A model generated the notes under the pieces. It searched no databases, was not told the origin of the DNA, and worked only from the letters and a program-made list of their open reading frames with translations. This document shows positions 14,928 through 27,228 of a DNA stretch of 64,000 nt, piece by piece; within the stretch, counting starts at the first letter, position 1; every line of letters begins with the position of its first letter. A program made the position numbers and the translations under genes. The DNA comes from Cryptosporangium aurantiacum (GTDB lineage: Bacteria; Actinomycetota; Actinomycetes; Mycobacteriales; Cryptosporangiaceae), in contig NZ_FRCS01000011.1 in the NCBI RefSeq assembly GCF_900143005.1, forward strand, positions 62,001 through 126,000, written 5' to 3'.

Positions 14928-16877
14928 GTGCGCAACCGCCTCCCCCGGCTGCTCACCACGGCATCCGCCGTCCTCACCACGCTCGCGCTGGTCGCCGGCT
15001 GTACGGGCGAGTCCGACGAGAAGCCCGAACGGCCCAGCCAAGACGGCAGTTGGAGCCCGGTGGGACCCACCGACGCGGTGGTGCACACCGACCAGGTCGG
15101 CTACGGCACTCTCGAGACCAAGGTCGCCGTGCTGCTGGCGCCGCGTAAGGCGGACAGCGCCGGGTTCGTCGTCGAGCGGCAGGACGGGTCGGTCGCGCTG
15201 AAGGGCACGGTCGGCACCGACCGGGGGGCGTGGAGCGAGCGGTACCCGGCGACGTACCCGATCGACGTCTCCGGTTTACGCACCGCGGGCGCCTACCGGA
15301 TCCGGGTCACCGGCGGCATCACCGCGGTGTCGCCGGTCTTCGTGGTGGGCGCGAGCAGGGAGCTGTTCGGCCAGGTCGCAGCCGACACGGTCGAGTTCTT
15401 CGGGGTACAGCGGGACGGCGCCGACGTGCTGAGCAAGCCGATCCCCCGCGAACCGTCCCACCTCAACGACGCGAAGGCGACGGTCTACGACGCGCCGGAC
15501 TTCGCCGACGGCGACGACCTGGGCAAGAACCTGACCGCGACCGCGGGCGCCCCGGCCGTCGACGTCACCGGTGGCTGGTTCGACGCCGGCGACTACCTGA
15601 AGTTCACCCACACCACCGCGTACGCACTGGCCCTGATGCTGCTGGCCGAACGGGGAGGGGCCACCAGCATCGGCAACGGCAAGGCGATCGACGGTATCGG
15701 CGCGGAGGCGGCGTTCGGTGTCGACTGGCTGGACAAGATGTGGGACGAGTCGACGCAGACGCTGTATTTGCAGGTCGGGCTCGGCAGCGGTGGTGCGGAC
15801 GGGCTGCTCGGCGACCACGACGTCTGGCGGCTGCCCCAGGACGACGACAGCGCGTCCGGCGAGTCGAAGCGGTACCTGAGCCACCGGCCGGTGTTCCGGG
15901 CGAACCAGCCGGGCGAGGAGATCAGCCCGAACGTCGCCGGCCGGGTCGCGGCCGCGTTCGCGCTGGCCGCGCAGGTCGAGGCCGGTGACGACCCGACCGC
16001 GGCCAGGGCACACCTGGACGCCGCCGCGACGATCCTCGACCTGGCGGGCGGCGAGGACTACGGCACGCTGATGACGTCGTACCCGCGCGAGTACTACCCG
16101 GAGAGCTCGTGGGCCGACGACATGGCCCTCGGCGCGACCGAGCTGGCCCGGGCGGGCCTCGTGCTCGGCGACACCCGCGCGACCACCTGGACCCAGCAGG
16201 CGGCCCGCTTCGCGAGCCTCTCGATCAGCGCGGGCAACAAGGGTCCGCTCAACCTGTACGACGTCGGGCCGCTCGTCGACGCCGAGCTGCACGCGCTGCT
16301 GCAGGAGACCGGGAACCCGGCTACCGAGGTGACGCCGGAGACGCTGGTGGGCAACCTGAAGGCTCGCCTGGACACCGCGGTCGCGGCCGCGGCGAAGAGC
16401 CCGATCGGGGCCGCGGCGCCGATCACGCAGGACGACTTCACGTCCAAGACGTTCGGCTGGGCCGCGGTCGCCGCGCTCTACCACCGCGCGGCCGACGACG
16501 ACAGCTACGACGCGTTCGGCACCACCCAGCGCAACGTCGCGCTCGGGACGAACGGGTGGGGGCTCTCGCTGGTGGTCGGCGTCGGCCACACGTACGCGAA
16601 GTGCATCCACCACCAGATCGCGAACCTGGCCGGGAGCCTCACCGGCACCGGGAAGATCGCGACCGGAGCGGTCGTGAACGGGCCGAACGCGTCGAGCGCG
16701 TTCAAGGGGCTGACCACGTCGGATACCGCGAAGACGTGCACGGGCGTGAACGTGAGCCGCTTCGACCGGTCCGACGCGAAGTTCGTCGATCAGCCGCAGG
16801 CCTACTCCAGCGTCGAGCCCGCCATCGACTTCACCGCAACGGCTCTCCTAGCCGTGACGCTGCAGGCTCGGTTGTAG
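14928..16877 (+). CDS. Glycoside hydrolase family 9 lipoprotein (endoglucanase-like)
   Basis: Predicted cell-surface cellulase-type hydrolase of 649 residues. The GTG at 14928 follows an AGGAAGGGAA ribosome-binding site and gives a lipoprotein signal peptide with lipobox LVAGC (Cys25). An immunoglobulin-like N-terminal CelD domain follows, then the GH9 (alpha/alpha)6 barrel. Catalytic motifs: DAGD (D219, D222) and the C-terminal acid motif SVEPAIDF with E630; the HH motif before it (KCIHHQ) is a variant of the usual PHHR. It is an accessory gene on the plus strand inside a minus-strand core block, and is absent from the same place in Streptomyces as I know it. Codon 117 is TTA, rare in such genomes. 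Confidence 0.88.
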   Translation: MRNRLPRLLTTASAVLTTLALVAGCTGESDEKPERPSQDGSWSPVGPTDAVVHTDQVGYGTLETKVAVLLAPRKADSAGFVVERQDGSVALKGTVGTDRGAWSERYPATYPIDVSGLRTAGAYRIRVTGGITAVSPVFVVGASRELFGQVAADTVEFFGVQRDGADVLSKPIPREPSHLNDAKATVYDAPDFADGDDLGKNLTATAGAPAVDVTGGWFDAGDYLKFTHTTAYALALMLLAERGGATSIGNGKAIDGIGAEAAFGVDWLDKMWDESTQTLYLQVGLGSGGADGLLGDHDVWRLPQDDDSASGESKRYLSHRPVFRANQPGEEISPNVAGRVAAAFALAAQVEAGDDPTAARAHLDAAATILDLAGGEDYGTLMTSYPREYYPESSWADDMALGATELARAGLVLGDTRATTWTQQAARFASLSISAGNKGPLNLYDVGPLVDAELHALLQETGNPATEVTPETLVGNLKARLDTAVAAAAKSPIGAAAPITQDDFTSKTFGWAAVAALYHRAADDDSYDAFGTTQRNVALGTNGWGLSLVVGVGHTYAKCIHHQIANLAGSLTGTGKIATGAVVNGPNASSAFKGLTTSDTAKTCTGVNVSRFDRSDAKFVDQPQAYSSVEPAIDFTATALLAVTLQARL

Positions 16878-16900
16878 CGCTGCTCGGTTGATGCGCCGAG

Positions 16901-16946
16901 GCGCTGCACATTTTGTGCCCCTGGAGGGGCACAAAATGTGCAGCGC
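16901..16946. terminator. Perfect 22-bp palindromic terminator between GH9 gene and aroQ
   Basis: Arms 16901-16922 and 16925-16946 are exact reverse complements with a 2-nt GG centre. The right arm ends at the base before the aroQ stop codon. Placed between convergent genes, it can act in both directions. Confidence 0.8.
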
Positions 16947-19031
<2,085 letters not shown>

Positions 19032-19035
<4 letters not shown>

Positions 19036-20213
19036 TCGATCACCAGCGCGGCCTTGTAGCCGGCGAGGTTCCGGCGGACCTCGTCCACCGAGTCGCCGCC
19101 GAACTTCTCCATCGCCGCGTCCGCGAGCACGAGCGCGACCATCGCCTCGGCGACGATCGCCGCGGCCGGGACCGCGCAGACGTCGCTGCGCTGCGCGATC
19201 GCCTTGGCCGCCTCGCCGGTCGTGACGTCGACGGTCGCCAGCGCGCGGGAGATCGTCGCGATCGGCTTCATCGCGCCGCGGATCCGCAGCACCTCGCCGG
19301 TCGTCATGCCGCCCTCGAGGCCACCGGCGTGCCCGGTCAGCCGCCGGACGCCGTCGGGGGTGTTGACGATCTCGTCGTGGGCGGCCGAACCCCGGGAGCG
19401 GGCCTGGGTGAACGCGTCGCCGATCTCGACGCCCTTGAACGCCTGGATGCTGATCAGCGCGCCGGCCAGCCGGGAGTCGAGCTTGCGGTCCCACTGGACG
19501 TGGCTTCCCAGCCCCGGCGGCAGGCCGTAGGCGAGCACCTCGACGATGCCGCCGAGCGTGTCGGCGTCGGCCTTCGCGGCGTCGACCTCGGTGACCATCC
19601 GGGCGGAGGCGTCCGGGTCGGCGCAGCGCAGCGGGTCGGCGTCGATGCGCTCGCGGTCGGCCGGGGTCGGCAGCTCGGTGCCGTCCTTGACCGCGACCGA
19701 GCCGAGCTCGACGACGTGGCTGACGATCTCGACGCCGAGCGCCTGCCGGAGCAGGGATTGCGCGACGGTGCCGAGCGCCACCCGAGCGGCGGTCTCGCGG
19801 GCGCTGGCCCGCTCCAGGATCGGCCGGGCGTCGGTGAAGCCGTACTTCTGCATGCCGGCCAGGTCTGCGTGGCCGGGGCGGGGCCGGGTGAGCGGTGCGT
19901 TGCGCGCCAGCGTCGCGAGGACGTCCTCGTCGACCGGGTCGGCGGCCATCACCTGCTCCCACTTGGGCCACTCGGTGTTGCCGACCCGGATCGCCACCGG
20001 GCTGCCGAGGCTGCGGCCGTGGCGGATGCCGCCGAGGATCTCCACCTCGTCCTGCTCGAACTTCATCCGGGCGCCGCGGCCGTAGCCCAGGCGGCGGCGG
20101 GCGAGCTGTTCGGAGATCTCGGTCGTGGTCACCGCGACACCGGCGGGCAGGCCCTCCAGCATCGCGACGAGGGCGGGTCCGTGCGACTCCCCCGCGGTCA
20201 TCCAACGCAACAT
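19032..20213 (-). CDS. aroC: Chorismate synthase
   Basis: Last shikimate step: EPSP to chorismate, using reduced FMN. The 393-residue protein begins at the family start ([12 protein letters not shown], with the conserved histidine) and carries [33 protein letters not shown] and [10 protein letters not shown]. It opens the four-gene aro operon. Repeat R4 fills the 148-bp gap to the upstream prepilin peptidase gene. Confidence 0.97.
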
Positions 20214-20228
20214 ACCCCCTATCTTGCA

Positions 20229-20362
20229 CGGCCCGTCGAGGACGACGCTGACAGGCCAGCGCGCTCCTTATGACGGCCCCCTAAATGTCACGGCGTGGCG
20301 CGCTGGACCGCCGGCCCCGCCCTCGACGGGCTCCACGTCAGAACCAGAGCGCCTACGGCGCT
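20229..20362. repeat. Structured repeat element, copy R4 (inverted; between prepilin peptidase and aroC)
   Basis: Reverse-complement copy of the R1-R3 element. Read on the minus strand it has GCGCC-GTA-GGCGC, outer arm GCCCGTCGAGG facing CCTCGACGGGC (perfect), and the inner hairpin CAGCGCGC/GCGCGCTG with a TGAC/GTCA tip. The end with the small hairpin touches the prepilin peptidase stop codon (20362-20364), the opposite edge from the one used in the other copies. Confidence 0.75.
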
Positions 20363-21237
20363 CAGGGAGACAGCACGATGGCCGTGAGGGTTCCGGCTAA
20401 CAGGAAGGGGCCGAAGGCGAGGCGGTCGGTGCGGGCGAGGCGGCGGGTGGTGAGTAGGGCCGCGGCGCACAGCCCGCCGTAGACGAACCCGTACACGAGC
20501 CCGGCGAACACCGCCGACCAGCCGTACCAGCCGAGCGCGGCGCCGAGCAGCCCGGCGAGCTTCACGTCGCCGTAGCCGAAACCGGCGGGCACTGCGATCG
20601 CCAGCAGGTACAGCACACCGAACGCGACCAGGCCGGCCTCGGCGGCCCGGAGCGGCTGCGCGGCGTCAACGTCGCCGTTGACGCCGACGAGCAGCGCACC
20701 GGCGCCGAGGAGGATCGCGAGGATCGGGTACGCGGGTAACGTCAGCGCGTCGGGCAGCCGGTGGGTACGCACGTCGACCGCGGACAGGACCAGGCCGAGC
20801 GCGGCGAGGAACAGCATCCCGGGAAGCTCCGCCGCCGCGCCCACCGCCCAGGCCACCGCCCCGCCGAGCGCCGCCGCCGCGATCCCGACCTCCACGCCCT
20901 GCACAGGCCCGCTCCGCGCAGAGGCCGCCCGCCCGGGACCCTCTCGCGCGGAGACCGCCCACGCCGCGGACGCCGGGGCCCGGGGCGCCGAAGCCGACCC
21001 CGCAGAGGCCGCGCGCGGCGGGGCCGCGGGCTGTGCGGGCCTGCGCGGTGTTGGGCGCATCCACGAGACCGGCGGTAGCGCGAGGGCTGTGGCGGCGGCT
21101 CGGGCGAGCGCGGGTTCGCCCGCCACCGGTCCACCCGCCACCAGCGCGGTCCGCTCCAGCGTCTCGGCGAGCCACCGCCCCGCCACAGCGGCAACGACGA
21201 CAGCCACGATCACCGCGGCGACGTCAGCGCCGGTCAC
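20362..21237 (-). CDS. Prepilin peptidase (A24 family), lacking the N-methyltransferase domain
   Basis: Membrane aspartyl protease that cleaves type IV prepilin-like leaders. The 291-residue protein has several transmembrane segments and both catalytic aspartate motifs: DVRTHRLPD and the FGYGDVK (GxGD) motif. It lacks the cysteine-rich N-terminal methylase domain; instead residues about 50-115 are an Ala/Pro/Arg-rich low-complexity stretch. The GTG at 21237 has GGGAGGG 6 nt upstream. An equivalent gene lies between aroE and aroC in Streptomyces and mycobacteria. Codon 167 is TTA. No pilin gene is in the window, so its substrate is elsewhere. Confidence 0.85.
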   Translation of the reverse strand: MTGADVAAVIVAVVVAAVAGRWLAETLERTALVAGGPVAGEPALARAAATALALPPVSWMRPTPRRPAQPAAPPRAASAGSASAPRAPASAAWAVSAREGPGRAASARSGPVQGVEVGIAAAALGGAVAWAVGAAAELPGMLFLAALGLVLSAVDVRTHRLPDALTLPAYPILAILLGAGALLVGVNGDVDAAQPLRAAEAGLVAFGVLYLLAIAVPAGFGYGDVKLAGLLGAALGWYGWSAVFAGLVYGFVYGGLCAAALLTTRRLARTDRLAFGPFLLAGTLTAIVLSP

Positions 21238-21264
21238 GGCCGCCCTCCCGTCACCGCGCCCGGA

Positions 21265-22176
21265 TCAGCGCGCCAGCGCGAGCGCGGCCCGCATCGCCTC
21301 GATCGGCGCCTCGCGCCCGGTCATCAACCGCACCTGGTGCCCGGCCTGGTGGAGCAGCAGGTCGAGCCCGGAGACGACCCGGCACCCGGCCGCGGTGGCC
21401 GCGGTCGCCAGCGCGGTCGGCCACGGGTCGTACACGACGTCGAACACCACGGCGCCCGGGCGCAGCGCGGCGTGCGCGAGCGGATCGGCGATGCCCTTCG
21501 GCAACGTGGAGATCACCAGGTCGGCAGCGGTCAGCCGGGTCGGTGCCTCGTCGAGCGGCCGGACGTCGAGCGCCAAGCCGAGCCGCTCGGCGGTGGTGCG
21601 GAGGACATCGGCCCGGTGCGGCGACCGGACCAGCACGGTCACCGGCCCGTCGACCAGCGGCGCGATACCCGCCCCCGGGGCCGCCAGCGCGGCGAGCGCG
21701 GCCTGCGCGGTGCCACCGGCCCCCAGCACGAGCGGCGTCGACGCGATCTGCAGCCCGGCCTCCCGCAGCGCGTCAGCCATGCCAGGCGCGTCGGTGTTCT
21801 CGGCCCGGCGGCGACCCGGCGCGAGCAGCAGCGTGTTCGCCGCGCCGATCGCCTCGGCCTCGGCGCTGACCTCGGTGGCCACCTCGAGCGCGACCCGCTT
21901 CAGCGGCATCGTCAGCGAGAGGCCGGCCCACTCGGGGCCGAGACCTGCCACGAAGCCGGACAGGTCGTCCTCAGCGCACTCGACCCGGGTGTACGACCAG
22001 GTACCGAGGCCGAGCACGGCGTACGCGGCCTCGTGCAGCACCGGCGAGAGCGAGTGGGCGATCGGCGACCCGAGCACGGCGGCGCGGCGAACCGCACCGC
22101 CGGGAGCGTGCGACGTCACGGAGGGCTCAGTGGAGAACGTGGGCACCCGAACACAGTAGGCGGTTCGCGCGATCAC
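21265..22176 (-). CDS. aroE: Shikimate dehydrogenase
   Basis: NADPH-dependent reduction of 3-dehydroshikimate to shikimate. Motifs: GSPIAHSLSP (shikimate binding), LTMPLK with the catalytic lysine, ANTLL, ENTDAPG with the catalytic aspartate, VLGAGGTAQAALAAL (nucleotide binding) and GLDLLLHQAG. The start is uncertain: GTG at 22176 gives 303 residues, but GTG at 22146 or a later codon near the conserved core is equally possible. It follows mltG by 21 bp. Confidence 0.92.
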   Translation of the reverse strand: MIARTAYCVRVPTFSTEPSVTSHAPGGAVRRAAVLGSPIAHSLSPVLHEAAYAVLGLGTWSYTRVECAEDDLSGFVAGLGPEWAGLSLTMPLKRVALEVATEVSAEAEAIGAANTLLLAPGRRRAENTDAPGMADALREAGLQIASTPLVLGAGGTAQAALAALAAPGAGIAPLVDGPVTVLVRSPHRADVLRTTAERLGLALDVRPLDEAPTRLTAADLVISTLPKGIADPLAHAALRPGAVVFDVVYDPWPTALATAATAAGCRVVSGLDLLLHQAGHQVRLMTGREAPIEAMRAALALAR

Positions 22177-22197
22177 CCGCGTGCCCCGTCCACAGGC

Positions 22198-23376
22198 TCA
22201 GCAGCGCCCGACCTCGCGGCACTTCTCGATGTTCTCCTCGTGCTGCTGCAGGCTGTCGGTGAACGACGAGTGCCCGTCCTTCGACGTCACGACGAAGTAC
22301 GTCCAGTTCCCCGGCTCCGGGTTGGCGGCCGCCTTCAGCGCCGCGTCGCCCGGGTTGCCGATCGGGGTGGGCGGCAGGCCCTGCACCCGGTCGACGTGCG
22401 TGCTGTAGTTGTTGTCCGGGTCCTTGAGCTCGGCGTCGGTGACGATGGCCTTGCGTCCCTTGCCGGTGATGATCAGCCAGTACTGCGTCGTCGAGTCGAA
22501 CTGCAGGTACGAGAGCGCGTCGGTCGATTTCAGCCGGTTGTAGACCACCCGGGAGACCTTGCCGAAGTCGTCCTCGATGCCCTCCTGCTCGATCAGCGAG
22601 GCGATCTTCATCAGATCCCACTCGGTGACCCCGAGCTCCTGCGCCTTCTGGGCGAGTTCGTCCCTGGTCGCGGCCTGCACGGCCTTCGCGACCATCTGCT
22701 TGAGCAGGCCCTCCGCGGTCGTCTTGTCGTTGAACTCGTACTTCGCCGGGAACAGGAAGCCTTCGAGCACCCGCTTGTCCGGGCTCGGGCCGCCCCACTC
22801 GGGCACGCCGAGCGCGGCGGGGTCCTTCGCCGCCGCCTGGAACTCGGCGAGCGGAATCCCGGTCGCCTTGGCCAGCTCCGGGAGGATCTCGACGACCGTG
22901 AGGCCCTCCTTGATCAGCACCTCGTTCTCGGCGATCCGGTTCGACCGGTCGAGCAGCACCGCCAGCGCGTCCGAGGCCTTCATCTGCTTCTTGAGCAGGA
23001 ACTTGCCGGGCTGCAGCCCGGTCGTCGCGTCGGCGTTCTCCTCCGCCGCGTCGACGAACGCCTGGGCGCTGGCCACGACGTCGGCCTTGTAGAGCGTGTT
23101 GCCGATGTCGGTGACGTTCTGACCCTGAGTGATCGTGATCGTGACCTCGCCGCTACCCGGGCCCGGGTAGTCCTCGGCCGTGAAGAAGTCGCGCACCTTG
23201 TTCACGCCGTACCACCCGCCGAGCGTGAGCCCGGCGAGCACCGCAACCACGACCAGCAGAGCCACTAACGTCTTACCGCTGCTCCGCTCGGTCTTCCGCC
23301 GCCGATGACGTCCGGGGGTGCCGGGGCCGTAGCCACCCGACTCCTCCGTGAACGGCACGAGATCGAGGTCGTTCAC
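22198..23376 (-). CDS. mltG: Endolytic murein transglycosylase MltG (YceG-like)
   Basis: Inner-membrane lytic transglycosylase proposed to end glycan-strand growth. The 392-residue protein has a cytoplasmic basic N-terminus, one transmembrane segment at about residues 36-58, a LysM-like region and the catalytic domain with the glutamate motif ASLIEQEG and the LPPTPIGNPG segment. The GTG start overlaps the ruvX stop (GTGA). Codon 37 is TTA. The order alaS-ruvX-mltG-aroE is typical of actinobacteria. Confidence 0.94.
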   Translation of the reverse strand: MNDLDLVPFTEESGGYGPGTPGRHRRRKTERSSGKTLVALLVVVAVLAGLTLGGWYGVNKVRDFFTAEDYPGPGSGEVTITITQGQNVTDIGNTLYKADVVASAQAFVDAAEENADATTGLQPGKFLLKKQMKASDALAVLLDRSNRIAENEVLIKEGLTVVEILPELAKATGIPLAEFQAAAKDPAALGVPEWGGPSPDKRVLEGFLFPAKYEFNDKTTAEGLLKQMVAKAVQAATRDELAQKAQELGVTEWDLMKIASLIEQEGIEDDFGKVSRVVYNRLKSTDALSYLQFDSTTQYWLIITGKGRKAIVTDAELKDPDNNYSTHVDRVQGLPPTPIGNPGDAALKAAANPEPGNWTYFVVTSKDGHSSFTDSLQQHEENIEKCREVGRC

Positions 23377-23855
23377 GGTTGATCCGCACTCCGCTCCGCG
23401 TCCAACCAGGCCTGAAGGATCAGCACCGCGGCGGCCTGGTCCACCACAGCGCGGTGTTTTTTCCCGCGTACGCCCCTCTGGGAAAGAGTACGTCCCGCGA
23501 TGACGGTCGTCAGCCGTTCATCGGACAACTGAACCGGTGCCGGGTGGGGAGATTCACGTAGTCGTTCGGCCAATGAGTCCGCGTATTCACGCGCCGCCAC
23601 CGCCGCACGACCCTCCGCGCCGGACAGCGATCGGGGCAGGCCGACCACCACCTCGACCGCCTCGTACTCGGCGACCAGCGCGACGATCCGGGCCAGGTCG
23701 GAGCCGTTCTTGGGGTCCCGGGGGACGGTCTCCACCGGGGACGCCAGGATCCCGGACGGGTCGCTGGCCGCGACACCCACCCGTACCGATCCGACGTCGA
23801 CCCCGAGCCGGACGCCGCGTTTCACGTCCGCCCACCAGGGAGAAAGCGCTTCCAC
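23373..23855 (-). CDS. ruvX: Putative pre-16S rRNA nuclease / Holliday junction resolvase-like (YqgF)
   Basis: RNase H-fold protein of the YqgF family, implicated in 16S rRNA 5'-end maturation. The 160-residue product has the first acidic motif [22 protein letters not shown], the QLSDERLTT glutamate motif and the C-terminal VDQAAAVLILQ motif. It sits 73 bp downstream of alaS. Confidence 0.93.
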   Translation of the reverse strand: MEALSPWWADVKRGVRLGVDVGSVRVGVAASDPSGILASPVETVPRDPKNGSDLARIVALVAEYEAVEVVVGLPRSLSGAEGRAAVAAREYADSLAERLRESPHPAPVQLSDERLTTVIAGRTLSQRGVRGKKHRAVVDQAAAVLILQAWLDAERSADQP

Positions 23856-23928
23856 ATCTGCGATTGTGCCGTATCGGGCAGCCGGTTCCGGCCCGCTACG
23901 CGGACCGGAACCGGATTACCGGGTTCAT

Positions 23929-26628
23929 TCACGCGGACGCAGTGCCCGCAACCAGGTCGGAAATCGACGCCAGCACCGTGGGCGCCGCGTCGGCGGGCAC
24001 GCCGCCGCCCTGCGCCAGGTCGTCGCTGCCGCCGCCGCGGCCCGAGAGCGCGCCCTTGACCAGTGCGGACGCCGAGATTCCGCGGCCCCGCGCGGCCTGG
24101 TTCACCGCGACGACGAGCGACGCCTTGCCGTTCGCACGGGCCGCGACCGCGACGACGCCCGGACGGTCGGCCGCCAGCCGGCCCCGGATCTCCTGCGCCA
24201 GCCCACGCACGTCGTTGCCGGACGTACCTTCCGGCGCCTCGACCGCGGCGACGGCCACGCCACCGACGTCCTGCGCCCTGGCTGCGATGTCACCGGCGCC
24301 CGACAGCACCGCCGCCGCACGCAGTTTCTCCAGCTCACGCTCGGCGTCGCGCAGCTGCGCGACGACCGACGCGACCCGGTCGGGCAGCTCGTCGGGCTTG
24401 GCCTTGAACTGCTCGGCCAGCTTCGAGACCAGCAGGTGCTCCTTGGCCAGGAACCGGAACGCGTCGAGCCCGACCAGCGCCTCGACCCGGCGGACACCGG
24501 ACCCGATCGACGCCTCGGACAGCAGCTTGACGACGCCCAGCTGACCCGAGCGCGCCGCGTGCGTCCCACCGCACAGCTCCCGGGCGTACTCGCCGACCTC
24601 GACGACCCGCACCTCGTCGCCGTACTTCTCGCCGAACAGCGCCATCGCGCCGATCCGCCGCGCCTCGGCCTGCGAGGTGATGAACGCGCGCACCTCGAGG
24701 TCGTCGAGGAGGACGGCGTTCACCTCGTCCTCGACGTCCGAGAGCACCGACTGGGGCACGGCGCCGGGCGTGTTGAAGTCGAACCGCAGCCGGCCGGGCG
24801 CGTTGAGCGAACCGGCCTGGGTCGCGGACTCGCCGAGCGCACCCCGAATCGCGGTGTGGATCAGGTGGGTCGCGGTGTGGGCGCGGGAGATCGCCCGGCG
24901 GCGATCCACGTCGATCGTGGCCAGCACCGGGTCGTCCTGCTTGATCTCCCCGTCGACGACCTTGCCGCGGTGCACGATCAGGCCCGGCAGCGGCTGCTGG
25001 ACGTCGAACACCTCGAGCTTGCCGCCGGGTGTGACGAGCACACCCTGGTCGGGCTGCTGGCCACCGCCCTCGGCGTAGAACGGTGTCGAGTCGAGGATGA
25101 CCTCGACCTCCTCGCCCTGGCCGGCACCGCCGCGGATCGCGCCGTCGCGGCCGATGATCCCGCCGATCCGTCCCTCGCGCTCCACCTCGAGGTACCCGGT
25201 GAAGTTCGTCGGGCCGGTGCGGTCGAGCACCGAGCGCAGCACGGACGTGTCTGCGTGGCCGGTCTTCCGCGACTGCGCGTCGGCCTTGGCCCGCTGCCGC
25301 TGCTCGCTCATCAGGCGGCGGAAGCCCTCTTCGTCGACGGTCAGGCCCTGCTCGGCCGCCATCTCCAGGGTGAGGTCGATCGGGAAGCCGTACGTGTCGT
25401 GCAGCTGGAACGCGCTGCTGCCGGAGAGCTGAGAGCCGCCGCTCTTCTTGGTCTCCGCGACCGCGGTGTCCAGAATCGTGGTTCCGGAGCGGAGCGTCGC
25501 GCGGAACGCGTCCTCTTCGGCGTAGGCGTAACCGGCGATCCGCGCGTAGTCGGTCGCGACCTCCGGATAGGACCCGCTCATCGCGTCCCGGGCCACCGGG
25601 AACAGCTCCGGGAACGAGGGGTCCTCGTACCCGAGCAGGCGCATCGCGCGCACCGCGCGGCGCAGGATGCGCCGCAGCACGTAGCCGCGTCCCTCGTTGC
25701 CGGGCGTGACGCCGTCGCCGATCAGCATCAGCGCGGTGCGGACGTGGTCGGCCACGACGCGCAGCCGGACGTCGTCCGGGTTGGGGTGGCCGTCGTGTTG
25801 TTCGTGCGCGGGGTAGCGCTTGCCGCTCAGCGCAGCGGCCTTGTCGAGGATCGGGCGGACCTCGTCGACCTCGTAGAAGTTGTCGACGTCCTGGAGCAGG
25901 AACGCGACCCGCTCCATGCCCATTCCGGTGTCGATGTTCTGCGCGGGCAGGTCACCGAGGATCGGGTAGTCGGTCTTGCCCTGGCCCGGCCCCCGCTCGT
26001 ACTGCATGAAGACGAGGTTCCAGAACTCCAGGTAGCGGTCGCCGTCCGGCTCGACCCCCGGCGTGTTGACGTACTCCGGGCCGTACTCCGGGCCGCGGTC
26101 GATCAGGATCTCCGAGCAGGGACCGCACGGCCCCGGCACGCCCATCGACCAGAAGTTCGGGCCCTTGCCCAGCCGGATGATCCGCGACTCCGGGACGCCC
26201 ACCGCGTCGCGCCACAGCCGGTACGCCTCGTCGTCCTCTTCGTAGACCGAGACCCAGAGCTTCGACTCGTCGAACCCGTATCCGCCGTCCGCGATCGAGT
26301 TGGTGCACAACTCCCACGCGTAGCGGATCGCTCCGTCCTTGAAGTAGTCACCGAAGCTGAAGTTGCCGTTCATCTGGAAGAACGACCCGTGCCGGGTCGT
26401 CTTGCCGACCTCGTCGATGTCGAGGGTTCGAACGCACTTCTGGACGCTGGTCGCACGCGGGTAGGGCGGGGTCACCTGGCCCAGGAAGTACGGCTTGAAC
26501 GGCACCATTCCTGCGTTGACGAACAGCAGGTTGGGATCGTCGGCGATCAGGCCCGCGCTGGGTACCACGGTGTGGCCGCGCTGGGCGAAATGATCGAGGA
26601 AGCGTTGCCGGATCTCAGAGGTCTTCAT
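23929..26628 (-). CDS. alaS: Alanyl-tRNA synthetase
   Basis: Charges tRNA-Ala. The 899-residue protein has the class-II catalytic core (motif 1 around [17 protein letters not shown]; motif 2 with [21 protein letters not shown]), the editing domain with zinc ligands HTATHLIH at about 580-587 and CGGTH at about 683, and a C-terminal DHHA1/C-Ala domain ending in a Gly-rich segment. The ATG at 26628 matches the family start, but its ribosome-binding site is weak. The 342-bp leader (26629-26970) holds a palindrome and a tandem repeat array. Confidence 0.97.
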   Translation of the reverse strand: MKTSEIRQRFLDHFAQRGHTVVPSAGLIADDPNLLFVNAGMVPFKPYFLGQVTPPYPRATSVQKCVRTLDIDEVGKTTRHGSFFQMNGNFSFGDYFKDGAIRYAWELCTNSIADGGYGFDESKLWVSVYEEDDEAYRLWRDAVGVPESRIIRLGKGPNFWSMGVPGPCGPCSEILIDRGPEYGPEYVNTPGVEPDGDRYLEFWNLVFMQYERGPGQGKTDYPILGDLPAQNIDTGMGMERVAFLLQDVDNFYEVDEVRPILDKAAALSGKRYPAHEQHDGHPNPDDVRLRVVADHVRTALMLIGDGVTPGNEGRGYVLRRILRRAVRAMRLLGYEDPSFPELFPVARDAMSGSYPEVATDYARIAGYAYAEEDAFRATLRSGTTILDTAVAETKKSGGSQLSGSSAFQLHDTYGFPIDLTLEMAAEQGLTVDEEGFRRLMSEQRQRAKADAQSRKTGHADTSVLRSVLDRTGPTNFTGYLEVEREGRIGGIIGRDGAIRGGAGQGEEVEVILDSTPFYAEGGGQQPDQGVLVTPGGKLEVFDVQQPLPGLIVHRGKVVDGEIKQDDPVLATIDVDRRRAISRAHTATHLIHTAIRGALGESATQAGSLNAPGRLRFDFNTPGAVPQSVLSDVEDEVNAVLLDDLEVRAFITSQAEARRIGAMALFGEKYGDEVRVVEVGEYARELCGGTHAARSGQLGVVKLLSEASIGSGVRRVEALVGLDAFRFLAKEHLLVSKLAEQFKAKPDELPDRVASVVAQLRDAERELEKLRAAAVLSGAGDIAARAQDVGGVAVAAVEAPEGTSGNDVRGLAQEIRGRLAADRPGVVAVAARANGKASLVVAVNQAARGRGISASALVKGALSGRGGGSDDLAQGGGVPADAAPTVLASISDLVAGTASA

Positions 26629-26660
26629 CGCCAGGTGTCCGTGAGTTCGAATGGGCTACA

Positions 26661-26672
26661 AGTGTCGACACT
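26661..26672. promoter_or_regulatory. Perfect 12-bp palindrome in the alaS leader
   Basis: AGTGTCGACACT is its own reverse complement and lies 33 bp before the alaS start codon. It could be an operator; no regulator can be named from sequence. Confidence 0.3.
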
Positions 26673-26749
26673 ATCTCTCGCGGACGCGGGATCGCGCTGC
26701 CCATATATGTCCGCAACGCACGACGGCGCAGCGCCACCGGGCAGCCGCT

Positions 26750-26984
26750 GCACCTCGGGTCAGTGCGCCCTGCCAGCAGAGTTCCGCCACACGGCGGCCG
26801 AGGCACCTCGGGTCAGTGTGCCCTGCCAGCAGAGTTCCGCCACACGGCGGCCGATGCACCCGGGTCAGTGTGCCCTGCCAGCAGAGTTCCGCCACACGGC
26901 GGCCGAGGCACCTCGGGTCAGTGTGCCCTGCCAGCAGAGTTCCGCCACACGGCGGCCGAGGCACCTCGGGTCAGTGTGCCCTGT
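26750..26984. repeat. 53-bp tandem repeat array between alaS and the upstream membrane-protein gene
   Basis: Four near-identical copies (26750-26802, 26803-26855, 26856-26907, 26908-26960) and a 24-bp partial copy. The third copy is 1 bp shorter. Each unit, on the minus strand, contains two small hairpins: CCGAGG-TG-CCTCGG and CCGCC-GTGT-GGCGG. The partial copy includes the stop codon of the 85-residue protein gene. The unit is not a multiple of three and the region is not coding. It resembles a duplicated terminator. Confidence 0.9.
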
Positions 26985-27228
26985 GGGCTCCGCCGTCGGC
27001 GCCGGACTGTCCCTCCGCGAGCGCGCGGGTCAGCTCGACCTCGTGCTCGGCCATCGCCACGCGCGCGTCCTCGACGAACGCCCGCACCGAGTCGAGCAGG
27101 TCCACGGCCGACCCACGCGCCGAGTCGGCCAGCCCGCGCGGGCTGTAGGCCTCCGCGGTCTTGGTGACCTTACGGACGACGAGGACGCCGACCGCGACGC
27201 CGATACCCAGCCAGAACAGCCGTCGCAT
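26971..27228 (-). CDS. Small membrane-anchored protein (DUF6167-like)
   Basis: 85-residue protein with one N-terminal transmembrane segment (LFWLGIGVAVGVLVV, residues 4-18), a basic cytoplasmic flank and an amphipathic helix (SVRAFVEDARVAMAEHEVELTRALAE). A protein of this kind sits between a DUF948 gene and alaS in Streptomyces; I recall it as DUF6167, which is not checked here. The ATG overlaps the upstream stop (TGATG). Function unknown. Its stop codon is inside the first unit of the tandem array. Confidence 0.75.
   Translation of the reverse strand: MRRLFWLGIGVAVGVLVVRKVTKTAEAYSPRGLADSARGSAVDLLDSVRAFVEDARVAMAEHEVELTRALAEGQSGADGGAHRAH

Noticed and set aside
26629-26749. T-box riboswitch upstream of alaS (also checked before aspS, hisS, thrS)
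   Set aside because: No AGGGUGGNACCGCG-type T-box sequence or specifier hairpin could be seen; aspS and hisS overlap upstream genes.
26750-26984. Tandem array as a CRISPR
   Set aside because: Units are contiguous copies with no unique spacers, and no cas genes are present.
26651-27148. Repeat-encoded peptides in frames reading through the 53-bp array
   Set aside because: The unit is not a multiple of three and one copy is 1 bp shorter, so a fixed peptide repeat is not kept. No ribosome-binding site is seen.
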